DNA of 64,000 nucleotides from assembly GCF_035046505.1 (NCBI RefSeq), contig NC_089830.1:21056379-21120378 (forward strand), written 5' to 3'. The stretch is from Tiliqua scincoides. Its lineage: Eukaryota > Chordata > Lepidosauria > Squamata > Scincidae. Each line of letters begins with the position of its first letter. The first letter of the stretch is position 1. Below the pieces are notes generated by a model, which was given only the letters and a program-made list of their open reading frames with translations, had not been told where the DNA came from and ran no database searches. A program made the translations under genes and the position numbers. Of the stretch, positions 55,201 to 64,000 are shown piece after piece.

Positions 55201-57278
55201 GGGATCTCAAGGTGGAGGCCAGCTCTACCCTTCGCTTTGAGCAGTGTTCGAGGCAAATGGTAGACTTGGCTTCCACCTAGAGATCCCCTTGGTGGAAGTC
55301 AGGTCTAGCGGCCACTCAAAACCTTGACTAGACCTGGCCTCCACCTTGAGATCCTCTGGCAGAGGCCAGGTCTACTGACCTCTTGAAGCAAAAAGTAGAC
55401 CTGGCCTTCATCAGGGGATCTCCAGGTCTACTCTTCACCTTGAGCAGCCTGCCCTTGATGTCCAGTATCCTAAGTACATCACTGGTTGTTTGCTCTGGGC
55501 TGAGTAGAATTTTTTCACCTCCCTACCTGGTTGACTTTATCTGGATTCCCCCACCCCACCTTCTCTTTACTGTCATACTGGGTAATTTGGTAGTTATCTT
55601 GCCTGTAGAGTTTGGTAGTTGCATTCCCTTCTCTGGGGAATGCTGGGAATGCTGGGAAAAGGGATTGTGAACAAAATTCTCAGCGCCCTCAACAGGATTA
55701 CAATCTCCAAGTTGTTTTGGTGCAAGCCACTACATATGCCTCTCCTTCTGTTGTCCCTCTAGGGTTAGGCATCCCAAAGCACACAGGAGATGGCATAATG
55801 CAGGGGGGCCAAATTTGCTTAAAACGTAGGAGCCACATATAATAAGCTTCAGATGTTTGAGAACCACAGTATTTAAGAAGCATTTAAATTTTTTACATCT
55901 ATTTAGTCTCCATGAACATCAATCCACTGGACTCTCAGTTTGTGCCTGGTAAATAATGATAAACCTTGAAAATTTCTTATTCACCTTTTATGTTGATTGC
56001 GATGCAAAAGGTGCTCGGTCAACATGGTTGGTTGGCAACCTTCAGTCTCGAAAGACTACTGCGGTATAGCCCTACAGCACCTGGTATTCCCAGGCAGTCT
56101 CCCATCCAAGTACTAACCAGGCCTGATGCTGCTTAGCTTCCGAGATCAGAGGAGATTGGGCATGTGCAGGCTAACAACATATTTCCAAGAGATGCACATT
56201 ATTTGTCAAAGAGCCACATAGGAATCGTGAGCCACAGTTTGGCCACCCCTGGCGTACCACCATCACGACGAGTAGCCACTGAGAGAATTTGCAGTCATGG
56301 ATAGCAGAATGCGTGATATGGAGATCATATGCATCACTGATGTTTGGCCCCTCCCCATTCTGATTTTTATCCCTGGTTTTGGTCTGCAGAGAAACCTACA
56401 TTTGTGTCCATGCCGGATACTGAGAAGGAAGTGGTGGAAGGCGAGAGGGTGAACTTCAGTTGCTCGGCCATTGGGATCCCTCAACCAAGACTGAGGTGGT
56501 TGTATAAAAACCAGGATCTCGGTCTTCTCGAGGACGGTGAGTTGGTGATACTCACAGATAAGACCCTTCTTCTCCATCACCTTTGGCAATCACATATGAT
56601 CTCCCTTTTTTGGGGTCACAGGACGCATTTCTGTTGCAAACGGTCGCCTGGTGATAGAGGACACACAGCCCTCAGATGTGGGGGTCTATGTCTGTGAGGC
56701 CAGCGTTGAAGAGCGGAAGGAAGTGGCTTTCATGAACGTCACACTGAGTGTGAAATGTAAGGCTGGTTTTGCGTCTTCCTGTTGTGCAAGGTGGGGACAT
56801 TGGATTGTAGTGTATTGGCAGGGCTTGGGGACATATCCTTAACTCATGCTGATGTTTGTGATGCTTAGAGTAGGATCTGTGAATCTGACAGTGAAGGGTA
56901 AGTCCCTTGATTAGGTCAGAGTTGATCTGGTGGGAAGATCAGTTGCAATACGGTGTGGCATATCCATTAAAACGCATTGGATAAATCAGCCTTCCTTAAC
57001 TGGATGACAGCTCTCTTGATTCATTATAATTTGACCACAGTAATGGTTCTCCAGAGGTTGCACTTCTTCATAGAATCAGAGAGGTAGAAGTACCCACAAG
57101 GTCATCTAGTCCACCACCTACCTGTAGCAAGAAATTATCCAAGAGCATCTCCAGCAAGTGCCTCTGCTTGATGATCTCCAGCAAGAGAGTCTGCCACCTC
57201 CCTCTGCAATCTGTTCCTATTTTTAAGTCTATTTTTAAGTGGGAAGGGGAGGCACAAAACAAAGGAAGGGAAGGAAGT

Positions 57279-57350
<72 letters not shown>

Positions 57351-60300
57351 GTGGGATTTTGTTCTAGGAAAGGGCTGCCAGTTAAAGGGAGGGGAGAATC
57401 AAATGAAGGAAGTCAGCAATAAACAGGCAATAAACAAATGCAATCCTTTTTTTTTTTTTTTTGGTCCTCCAAACCAGAAATGCTAGAACAGGGCTGCAGT
57501 GCTTAGCTGCTCTGAGAAGTTGAGATGTATGCAGAAAGTAAGCTGGCTAAAATAGAGGGAGGTGAAGGAGGGAGACCCAGTGAATGGAGAGTCCATCTGG
57601 GGAGTGGTGAAGGGCTAATAGATCTGCTTCCTGGTGTGAAACAAGCATCTTGTCTACCTAACCACCTTCATGGGCAGCGGTGCAGTGGTTTCAACTTGCC
57701 CTATTACCGGGACAGACCTGACCCCACCAAAAGCATCCATGGCCACCATTTGGTTGGTCATCATGAGGAGGGGATTGACGGACCAGGTGGACAACTGATG
57801 GGGGTCTTGTCAAGGTCTTATCTGAGTAACTCTGAGTAAATCTGCTTTGTCTTTTCCAGTCACTCCTAGGATAGAGTTCGTCGCAGGCACATCGCTGGTC
57901 ACCCCAATTGGAAATTTGACCAAATACAACTTCACAGTCCTGGCCAACCCCTCCCCTTTAGTCTCTGTCTCTTGGAAGGGGCAGGTGTTTGAAGGCGATG
58001 ATGTCAAGTTGCTGGTGCAGGAGCAAGACAGATACATTTTCTCCTTTGAGGTAAGGCACAGCCACCTTGGGGTTGAGCATGGAGCCACAGCATTGAGGCT
58101 AGGAGGTCAGACGGACCCTCGAGATCTGTGGCACTTCTACACACAAGGAAATTGCTCCAGTGCAAACCTGGTGTTTGTAACCACAACAAATCTTTTACTT
58201 TACAGAAGCCTACTTGTTACTTTCTCATCCCAGTAACCCAGGGTTGAAGCTACCCTAGAGCAGTGTTCTTCAACCTGTAGGTCATGTCCCCAGTAGGGTT
58301 GTGAAACTTCATTTGAAAGCAACCTTTCAAAGCCTGTGCAAGAAAGGACTAGGATCTAATCCATCAATGGTGCTGCCTTATCAAAACTGAATTCTTGCTA
58401 TAATCCTGCATAGCCTCTTCTCACTGTCTTGCCTGGCAATTCCTAAGGCTGGTCCTGCTTAGGCTTCTACATCACAGGGTTGTTCTGAAGACACAAGAAG
58501 TAGGGGGAAATGGGGCAGGTTGGGTGTGGGTGGCAATAGGGACAGGGGTGGGTGAATTGGGTCCTGGAAAAGGGGCAGGATCGGTTTTGGGCCCCCAGAA
58601 TCATTATTTACTTATTGGGGTTGTAGCATGAAAAAGGTTGAAGACCACTCTCCTAGAGAACAATCCCTGTAGACCCCCTCCTTCATAAGCAGTTCCTCTC
58701 ACCCGGCCTACCCTAGCTTGCTCCAACAGCATTACGATGCTGTGCTGGAAAGATTTGAGTAGTTTAATTTTGGTCTCTTGCAGTTCGCCCCAACGTCAAA
58801 AGGCGATATTTCAGAAGCTGTGATCACGGCAACAAATGAACAGGGAAGGAACACAAAGACACTTACCCTTGTGGCAGGTGAGCTGTGAGGGCCCAATCCG
58901 ATCCAACTTTCCAGTGCAGATGCAGCCATGCCAACAGGGTGTGTGTTGCATCTTGAGGTGGGGTGGACGATAGTCACGGAGCCTTCCTCAAGATAATGTT
59001 TGTTCCCTTACCTCAGGGCTGCATCAGACTGGAAAGTTGGGGATTGGACCCCAAGTCTTTAGTTGTGTGGGTGTGTTGACACCCCAAATTCAAACTTCTA
59101 AACATATAAAGAACACCACCACTTGGGGGGGGGAGAGTTTCGCTTTGCCCAGTCACTTGCTCCTATGATCAGGTATTTTTCTCCCCTTCCAGAAACTACG
59201 GAGGAAGGATTGGGGCCAGGCAGCATCTTGGCCATTGTGTTGCTGATCCTTCTAGTAGTTTTGATGGTGGTGGATGTGACCTGCTACTACAAGCGCCAAC
59301 GCGGCCTGCTGAGGTTCTGCCAATCCTGCATTTTAAGGAACAAGTCATCTGGAGCAAGTGCAGAAAACAACGAGTGAGTGAGTGGCAGGGGTGGGCATTT
59401 CAGAAAATGGGGACCAAAGATGGACCCAGCATTGGTGGAACCCCATCTCGCTGCTCTCCAAATGTGGCCTACATCCTGACACTGGACTGTCCAGGGCCAG
59501 CTTTAGGGTGATTGCACCCAATCAGGCCCCAAGTCTGAGGGGGTCCTGTGCTAGGGTTGTGTCAGATCACCCACAACCACAGCCCGCAGCCCGCTGATGC
59601 TCTGGCATGGAATCCTCCTCGCCAAGGCATTGCGAGGCCAGTGCAGCAAGTGGAACTTCACCCTTTTGGGGCCCGCCTGCCCCCCCAATTGGCCTGATTC
59701 TGGACCCCCCAGAAGCAGTTGGTAGTATCACATTAACACCATCATATCACCACCACCTACTTTGGGGTGCATATGCTTTGCACCAGGTTCTATTGGCCCT
59801 GGTCTGGTGAGTGGGGGGCCCCCACAAGAAATGTTCAGAATTGAGCCCTGCAACTCTGAAGGCCAGCCCTGGGACTGGCCCAAGACCTTCTGGTGCCTGA
59901 GAAGCTGTCCCCTTAATGTGCTACCTCTCCTCCTCCTACTTCCTAAATTGGAAAAGGAAGACACTCTAGCCTACCACTCTCCTCTCCCGAATACCTCATC
60001 CTCTGCTCTATCTCCCTGTTCCTTTTCCAAGTCCGGGAGTGGGAGCAGGAAGAGAGGTAGAAAGGAGAATGTGGACATTGGTGGATTCCCCAGCTGAGGT
60101 GCTGTCTGTAGCAACTGCCTCAGTTGTCCTCATGGATGGGCCGCCTGCACTTGTTTCCACACCTATCTCCCAATGGGACTGTATGATTTCCTAGCAGACT
60201 TAAATTTTTCTTTCAAAATACCCCATTTTGGTGGCAAGTCTGCCCCCCACAGATAGGAAATGAAGAGGGAAGGTAAAATACTTCCTGTGGAGTCATGATG

Positions 60301-60386
60301 TGATCCTTGCTCCTTTTTTTTCCTTCTACAGGCTTTCAAAGTCAGGCAGAAGCACTGCAGGGAACGTCTCGAGCACTGACGCCTGA
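52190..60386 (+). CDS. NCAM-like immunoglobulin-superfamily membrane protein (complete, nine exons)
   Basis: Nine exons (52190-52232, 53866-53955, 54609-54824, 56390-56536, 56622-56756, 57860-58050, 58784-58877, 59193-59373, 60332-60386) join in phase to 1152 bases, 383 residues. Order: signal peptide 1-19; Ig1 (Cys43, Trp55, Cys98); Ig2 (Cys141, Trp153, DVGVYVC to Cys190); a third Ig-like module (211-305) with Trp249 but Val237 and Thr289 in place of the disulfide cysteines; a membrane helix about 315-338; a 45-residue tail. The LEIIPSNGDV start of Ig1 and the MVVDVTCYYKRQRGLL junction resemble NCAM1/2 (VDIVPSQGEI; VVDVTCYFLNKCGLL). Each of Ig1 and Ig2 is split by one intron, as in NCAM. Cys336, 348 and 351 could be palmitoylated as in NCAM. 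Predicted N-glycan sites are at 138, 204, 229 and 234. Shorter than NCAM (no Ig4-5, no FN3), so it is a distinct adhesion-type gene; function unknown. Confidence 0.88.
52398..52482. repeat. Palindromic MITE, degenerate
   Basis: TATTCAGAAGTAAGTCCAAC and CTAGGATTGCAGCC arms; in NCAM-like intron 1. Confidence 0.55.
53112..53272. mobile_element. Palindromic MITE, same family as 496-678
   Basis: GGCCCAATCCTTTCCAACTT at the left, GGAAAGTTGGATGGGATAGG at the right. Confidence 0.65.
53571..53660. repeat. Palindromic MITE, short family
   Basis: GGCAAAATCCTAAGCAGGTC and GAGGATAGGATTGCAGCC with central TGTGTTCAATGGGAC. Confidence 0.65.
53866..53955 (+). CDS. NCAM-like exon 2
   Basis: 90 bp, acceptor TCCCTCACAG, donor AAAG|GTAAAA. 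Encodes ETPSLEIIPSNGDVQKDQLE and the first Ig1 cysteine. Confidence 0.88.
54609..54824 (+). CDS. NCAM-like exon 3
   Basis: 216 bp. Encodes the Ig1 core with a strongly acidic strip, WYDPEDEEILEDSEEPYREE, and the second cysteine (GGIFQCKG). Donor ATCC|GTACGT. Confidence 0.9.
55801..56251 (+). mobile_element. hAT-type element carrying a 5S SINE
   Basis: Ends CAGGGGGGCCAAATTTGC and CAGTTTGGCCACCCCTG are inverted. The flanking octamers share only four or five bases, so the insertion is old. It is in NCAM-like intron 3. Confidence 0.65.
56029..56170 (-). repeat. 5S rRNA-derived SINE
   Basis: Nearly full 5S part plus tail on the minus strand; flanked by AACAT on both sides. Confidence 0.85.
56390..56536 (+). 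CDS. NCAM-like exon 4
   Basis: 147 bp; first half of Ig2 (VVEGERVNFSCSAIGIPQPR, LRWLYKNQD). Acceptor GGTCTGCAG, donor GACG|GTGAGT. Confidence 0.9.
56622..56756 (+). CDS. NCAM-like exon 5
   Basis: 135 bp; second half of Ig2 (NGRLVIEDTQPSDVGVYVCE). Donor AAAT|GTAAGG. Confidence 0.9.
57070..57222 (-). mobile_element. CR1 fragment (ATTCTATG-tailed)
   Basis: CATAGAATCAGAGAGGTAGA then CACAAGGTCATCTAGTCCA; in NCAM-like intron 5. Confidence 0.75.
57282..57350 (+). repeat. (CA)n microsatellite, about 68 bp
   Basis: An uninterrupted CA tract, the longest pure dinucleotide repeat in the window; likely polymorphic. Confidence 0.95.
57860..58050 (+). CDS. NCAM-like exon 6
   Basis: 191 bp; first half of the cysteine-free third module (KYNFTVLANPSPLVSVSWKG). 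Ends phase 0 at FSFE|GTAAGG. Confidence 0.88.
58261..58650 (+). mobile_element. hAT-type element, octamer duplication with one mismatch
   Basis: CAGTGTTCTTCAACCTGTAG and AAAAGGTTGAAGACCACTC. Flanks CCCTAGAG (58253-58260) and TCCTAGAG (58651-58658). In NCAM-like intron 6. Confidence 0.75.
58784..58877 (+). CDS. NCAM-like exon 7
   Basis: 94 bp; second half of the third module (SEAVITATNEQGRNTKTLTL). Acceptor GTCTCTTGCAG, donor GCAG|GTGAGC. Confidence 0.88.
58888..59052. mobile_element. Palindromic MITE, same family as 496-678
   Basis: GGGCCCAATCCGATCCAACT and GGAAAGTTGGGGATTGGACC; in NCAM-like intron 7. Confidence 0.65.
59193..59373 (+). CDS. NCAM-like exon 8
   Basis: 181 bp; stalk, membrane helix (ILAIVLLILLVVLMVVDV) and proximal tail. 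Donor GA|GTGAGT. Reading through the donor would stop at once after NNE. Confidence 0.9.
59492..59871 (+). mobile_element. hAT-type element, octamer duplication with one mismatch
   Basis: CAGGGCCAGCTTTAGGGTG and TCTGAAGGCCAGCCCTG. Flanks GGACTGTC (59484-59491) and GGACTGGC (59872-59879). In NCAM-like intron 8. Confidence 0.75.
60332..60386 (+). CDS. NCAM-like exon 9 (last)
   Basis: Acceptor TTTTCCTTCTACAG. Completes Glu and encodes LSKSGRSTAGNVSSTDA before TGA; Ser/Thr-rich cytosolic end. The other frames are excluded by phase. Confidence 0.85.
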
Positions 60387-60475
60387 ATAGTTTGTGGCGA
60401 TGACCATTGAGATGGAACCTCTCAATGAACAGCTTGAATGGAGCCAGAATCCTTAGTGTTTCAACAAGCACTCAT

Positions 60476-61079
60476 ATTAAAGGGGGTGGGGGAAGTATGG
60501 GGTGGTTAATGAAATCCACCAGCTTCAACTCATTGACTCCTTCCCAAGTGTGGTCAAACAGCCCCCCCCCCGTAGACCTCTTAAAAGTGTAGCTAAGGGG
60601 GGCAACACAAAAAATAAGAGGATTGAACATTGTATGCTGCCTTGCAGTTCATTCATTGCTTCCAGTCTCAAAATCAACGATCCTTACTCATTACTGTATA
60701 TAACTTTGAGCACCATCCTCCCATCACCATAACTTCTGCTAGAATCTAGGAACGTTGACTGATGTTATCACACCCTCCCTATTCCCCACATTTCCTAGAA
60801 CTATCTGATGGCCGCTCGCTATCCAGAATCCTTAGTCTGCAATCCTAGATACACTTTCCAGGGAGTAAGCCCCATTGAACGTACTAAGATTTATCTCTGA
60901 GTAGACATACCCAGGATTGTGCTGTTAGCAGATGCATTAACAGTACAATTCTGGAGTCTTCCCACTCCAGATATGTGATCTCTTGAAGCCTAGACTGATG
61001 TGCTCACATGACAGCACCACTACTTGTCGCTTGGTTGTAACCAATGGAATGTCACTGTTGTGTTCACATGGCAAATAAA
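60476..61079 (+). terminator. Candidate poly(A) signals of the NCAM-like gene
   Basis: ATTAAA at 60476-60481 (90 nt after the stop) and AATAAA at 61074-61079 (about 690 nt after). The second is the canonical hexamer; a MITE follows it directly. Confidence 0.5.
60836..60928. repeat. Palindromic MITE, short family
   Basis: CTGCAATCCTAGATACACTT and ACCCAGGATTGTGCTG followed by TTA. Confidence 0.7.
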
Positions 61080-61090
61080 GATGCTTTACA

Positions 61091-61178
61091 GCCCAATCCT
61101 ATGCATGCCTACTCAGAAGTAAGTTCCATTAGTGTCAATGGGGCTTACGCCCAGGAAAGTGTGGATAGGATTGGGCTG
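61091..61178. repeat. Palindromic MITE, short family, well preserved
   Basis: GCCCAATCCTATGCATGCC at one end, GGATAGGATTGGGC at the other; the centre pairs TTCCATTA with CAATGGGG. Confidence 0.75.
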
Positions 61179-61277
61179 TTTGTCATTCTTCCATCATTGT
61201 CATTATTATTTACTTCACAGCCTACCTGATGGAGGCCGGTATTTGCTAAATATCAAGTCCTTCCCAAGGTCCTAGGA

Positions 61278-61579
61278 CAGTGATGGCAAACCTATGATAC
61301 GGGTGTCAAAGGTGACATGCTGTAATGTTTCGGGTGACATACCTGCATTTACCAACACCTGACAACTGAGTCTGTTTTGCTCTGCTCCTATTTCATTTTT
61401 GTAATTATTTGAGTTTTTATATAATACACCGCACCACACATGATTGGACTGCTTTGTTTTTTTAAATAAATGACTTGTAAATAAATGTTTTTCTTTTGTT
61501 CAGGGGTGCGTGAGTGTGAATTAAGTTAGGCATTTTCTGAATTTTTGACACACCAAGCCCAAAAGGTTCACCATCACTG
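61278..61579 (+). mobile_element. hAT-type element
   Basis: CAGTGATGGCAAACCTATGA and AAAAGGTTCACCATCACTG are clear hAT termini; no target duplication seen. Confidence 0.65.
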
Positions 61580-61756
61580 AGCTGAGATATATACAGATAT
61601 TTGTGTAAAATATGTGCAGTTCCAAGTTGTTTTTCGCCGCTCATATGTGGTTGTTTCATTGAACTGCTTTCCATGCAGGCCCTTCTGTTTTGGCATGAAC
61701 CAGAGGGACACCCAGGTCAGTGCACAATGCAATGAAACCTTTAAGTAGCCACTGGT

Positions 61757-62035
61757 GCTGATCAGTCCCTCCTTTCCTATAAGAAAGAAAACCATCAAGG
61801 TAATGGGCAGTGGATTGCAAACCCATGTTTATGTGTGTGTGTGTGTGGGGGGGGTGCAAACCGCACCAGGTGACACACTCCTCTGTGTGTGTGTGTGTGT
61901 GTGTGACACTGATCAGTCCCCGCCCTTCCCATAAAAAAGAAAATAATCAAGGTAATGGGCAGTGGATTGCAAAGCACTGTGGATGTGTGAAGGTTGCACC
62001 AGGTGATGCACGGGGGGGGGGGGGGTGATGACACA
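61757..62035. repeat. Tandem duplication (period about 153 bp) with internal (GT)n and G-runs
   Basis: CTGATCAGTCCC...AAGGTAATGGGCAGTGGATTGC occurs at about 61757 and again at about 61910. GT tracts and poly-G runs of 8-13 punctuate the unit. Confidence 0.8.
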
Positions 62036-62040
62036 GTAAT

Positions 62041-62178
62041 GGTTGGCAACCTTCAGTCTCAAAAGACTATGGTATAAGCCTACAGCACCCAGTATTCCCA
62101 GGCGGTCTCCCATCCAAGTACAAACCAGGCCTGACCCTGCTTAGCTTCCGAGATCAGACAAGATTGGGCATGTGCAGG
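62041..62178 (-). repeat. 5S rRNA-derived SINE
   Basis: Minus-strand copy with the complete tail and most of 5S, beginning at the GCACATGCCCAATCT position. Confidence 0.88.
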
Positions 62179-62264
62179 TACTGCCCAAAATTTATTCTGT
62201 ATGGTCTGGTAAGGCAGGAAGCATCTGTGACGCGATTGCCACAATTGTGCTGCTGCCAGGGCTA

Positions 62265-62535
62265 AAAGGGTTTTAAAAAAAAAGACTTACCAGGGGGTTG
62301 CTATAGCTCTCTGGAGGGTCTGGGGAGCCCACGGCCCCCTCTACAGGCCTCCCCGCAACTCTAAACCGCACTCCAGACCCACTTCTGGTTTTGATGGTGA
62401 AACCGGAAGTGGGTTGGGAGAGTTTAGAGCAGTTTGGAGGCACAGGGAGGCCAGCAACGGGGGCCGCAGGCTCCCTGGGTGGACCCTTCGGAGAGCCATA
62501 GAAGAATGCCATAGACTCAGTAAAAAACCCTTTTG
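62265..62535. repeat. Long imperfect palindrome
   Basis: Arms flank CCACTTCTGGTTT...AAACCGGAAGTGG (centre near 62396). GGAGAGCC/GGCTCTCC-like outer segments extend the symmetry; probably a MITE. Confidence 0.5.
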
Positions 62536-62980
62536 TCCTGGCATGATCGTGGTGATCGTATCTCAGCCTTTACCATTGTCCCACCCCCTTAACAGAGCTT
62601 CCCTGGCTGGGGTATTGCGATGCCCCAGTTTAAAACCCTCTGACCTAAGGTGTACAGGTGTTTTTCCAAGCTTTTCAGTATAGCACCTAAAAACATGCTA
62701 GTAACGGTATAGTTTTTGCCCTTTTTTAAATAAAGAATTGTTCTGTCTCAGACTGAAGATCTTTATACTATACTTGGTAACTTTTCCATGTTCTTTATCT
62801 TCAATCCATGGATCTGCAGGGATTGCCACATCTGTAATCCAAACTTCCTTTCTTCTGTTGCAATGTTACATCTGTTGTGTTATGTATCAGATGTTTATCT
62901 GTTTGGATGTGGAAATCCTGCATTATTTTAACTTCTTCCTTTATAACTTCCTTTATAACTCCAACAACCTCTGCTTCTTA

Positions 62981-63073
62981 GGGCACAACCCTAACCAGGA
63001 CTACTCAGAAGTAAGTTATATTTTGTTCAATGGGGCTTACTCTCAGGAAAGTGTGGTTAGGATTGCAGCCACA
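62981..63073. repeat. Palindromic MITE, short family
   Basis: GGGCACAACCCTAACCAGG and GTGGTTAGGATTGCAGCC; preceded by TTA. Confidence 0.65.
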
Positions 63074-63484
63074 GTCTTATTATTACGAAGCTGGGCTTTG
63101 TGCAGATAAGCCTCAAGGATCTTATTGCAACCACATGTTTCATCCTACAGTACCAGGATATAATGGGTCTTCCCCGTCCCACTTGGACACTAACTACTAC
63201 ATCATCCTGTTTTAAAAAATTCTCTGAATTATGGGGACAACAGGATTCTGGTACTGGCAGGAAATATTAACTGGGCTGTCCTGCAGTTGTAAGAAGGATG
63301 CCATACCAGCATTCTGCCAGCCGATTAATAAAATATATATGTATATTTTAATCTGGAAATGTACAGTGCCCCCTATGTTCAGGAAACACTGACCCATGCC
63401 TTAGGAGGGCTTCTCTCCTGTAGTTTTTTTTATGATGCGTAGTAAATGCAGACAGCACCACCTGCTGTGCAATGTCTAGAGTGA

Positions 63485-63588
63485 GGTCAGCAGCTGAAAG
63501 TTCATGGAGCACATCTGCTGGGCCACTGTGAGATACAGGAAGCTGGTCTTTGGCTTGATCCAGCAGGGCTCTTCTTACGTTCTTGTGT
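63485..63588 (+). mobile_element. CR1 3' tail fragment, divergent
   Basis: GGGCCACTGTGAGATACAGG to GCTCTTCTTACGTTCTTG. Confidence 0.75.
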
Positions 63589-63713
63589 TAAGTCTGGCGA
63601 AAAACCTTTTCCTCACAGATACCAGAAAGGATGGAAAGATTTGGCCACAGGAAAAAAATGTTGCTTTTTAAAAGGCAGTGGGTGTTCCAGGATGCAAGAT
63701 TATTATGGGCTCA

Positions 63714-63717
<4 letters not shown>

Positions 63718-63747
<30 letters not shown>
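63718..63747 (+). repeat. (AG)n microsatellite
   Basis: About 30 bp of AG. Confidence 0.9.
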
Positions 63748-63752
<5 letters not shown>

Positions 63753-63854
63753 ACCAGTCTGATCTGATGCATGTTTATCAGAAACCACTCCTGTTTCCCA
63801 GTTAACTTCCCAGGCAACAACAGGAAGTTGTAGCTGATGCATGGCCCACAAATG

Positions 63855-64000
63855 ATTGGCAACCTTCAGTCTCGAAAGACTATGGTAGAAGCTTACAGCA
63901 CCCAGTATTCCCAGGCGGTCTCCCATCCAAGTACAAACCAGGCCTGACCCTGCTTAGCTTCCGAGATCATGGTAGAAGCCTACAGCACCCGGTATTCCCA
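63855..64000 (-). repeat. 5S rRNA-derived SINE joined to a second, partial copy
   Basis: The first copy runs to CTTCCGAGATCA, where it meets TGGTAGAAGCCTACAGCACC from another copy that leaves the window. Both share the unusual TGGTAGAAGC variant. Confidence 0.8.

Noticed and set aside
57068-57349. Cys/Val-rich minus-strand frame
   Set aside because: It is a translation of the (CA)n microsatellite.
59123-59377. Exon 8 of the NCAM-like gene as the last exon, ending at NNE plus stop
   Set aside because: A GTGAGT donor overlaps the stop, and a phase-2 exon with a strong acceptor follows at 60332. Intron retention as a variant remains possible.
1-64000. Retroviral, LTR or Polinton remnants
   Set aside because: No LTR pair, primer-binding site, gag, integrase, envelope or capsid-like reading was recognised; all RT sequence is of LINE type.

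Overview
The window is nuclear DNA from a squamate reptile (lizard or snake). The evidence is the repeat content: squamate-type CR1 tails with the (TTCTTATG)-like terminus, L2 elements, a tRNA-derived SINE with an L2-like tail, many hAT transposons, and SINEs derived from 5S rRNA. A gene resembling the squamate gamma-type phospholipase A2 inhibitors points the same way. The species cannot be fixed from sequence alone. There is no bacterial gene structure, and most long reading frames are either transposon ORFs or chance.

Four host genes can be supported by reading splice sites and phases. (1) On the minus strand at the left edge lie the first three coding exons of the gastric H+/K+-ATPase alpha subunit (ATP4A), with a TATA box; the gene runs out of the window to the left. 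(2) On the minus strand at 17.1-21.3 kb is a complete two-exon dispanin/IFITM-like (CD225) gene of 161 residues. (3) On the minus strand at 31.8-35.3 kb is a five-exon Ly6/uPAR-domain gene of the gamma phospholipase A2 inhibitor type. Its exon lengths do not sum to a multiple of three, because of an apparent 2-base loss in exon 4. (4) On the plus strand at 52.2-60.4 kb is a complete nine-exon NCAM-like immunoglobulin-superfamily membrane protein of 383 residues, with a TATA box and poly(A) signals.

The remainder is mostly mobile DNA. 36.8-40.8 kb holds a nearly intact LINE (endonuclease, reverse transcriptase, CCHC) whose main frame is broken by one in-frame TGA. 45.26-49.08 kb holds a nearly full-length CR1 (ORF1 esterase, endonuclease, RT) that landed inside the 3' end of another LINE of opposite orientation. 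That interrupted LINE ends in a C-terminal zinc finger, and its last ~34 nt match the tail of the 5S-derived SINEs in this window, which suggests a LINE/SINE partnership. At 26.6-27.55 kb a 5S-SINE dimer sits in a hAT element that sits in another hAT element; each level is bounded by its own target-site duplication.

Other structure includes several palindromic MITE families with shared termini and TTA/TAA target duplications, a CR1 tail amplified in 140-bp tandem units joined by a ZNF143-like linker, and microsatellites flanking the dispanin intron. No retrovirus, LTR element or Polinton was recognised. The four host genes do not form a known pathway; all encode secreted or membrane proteins.
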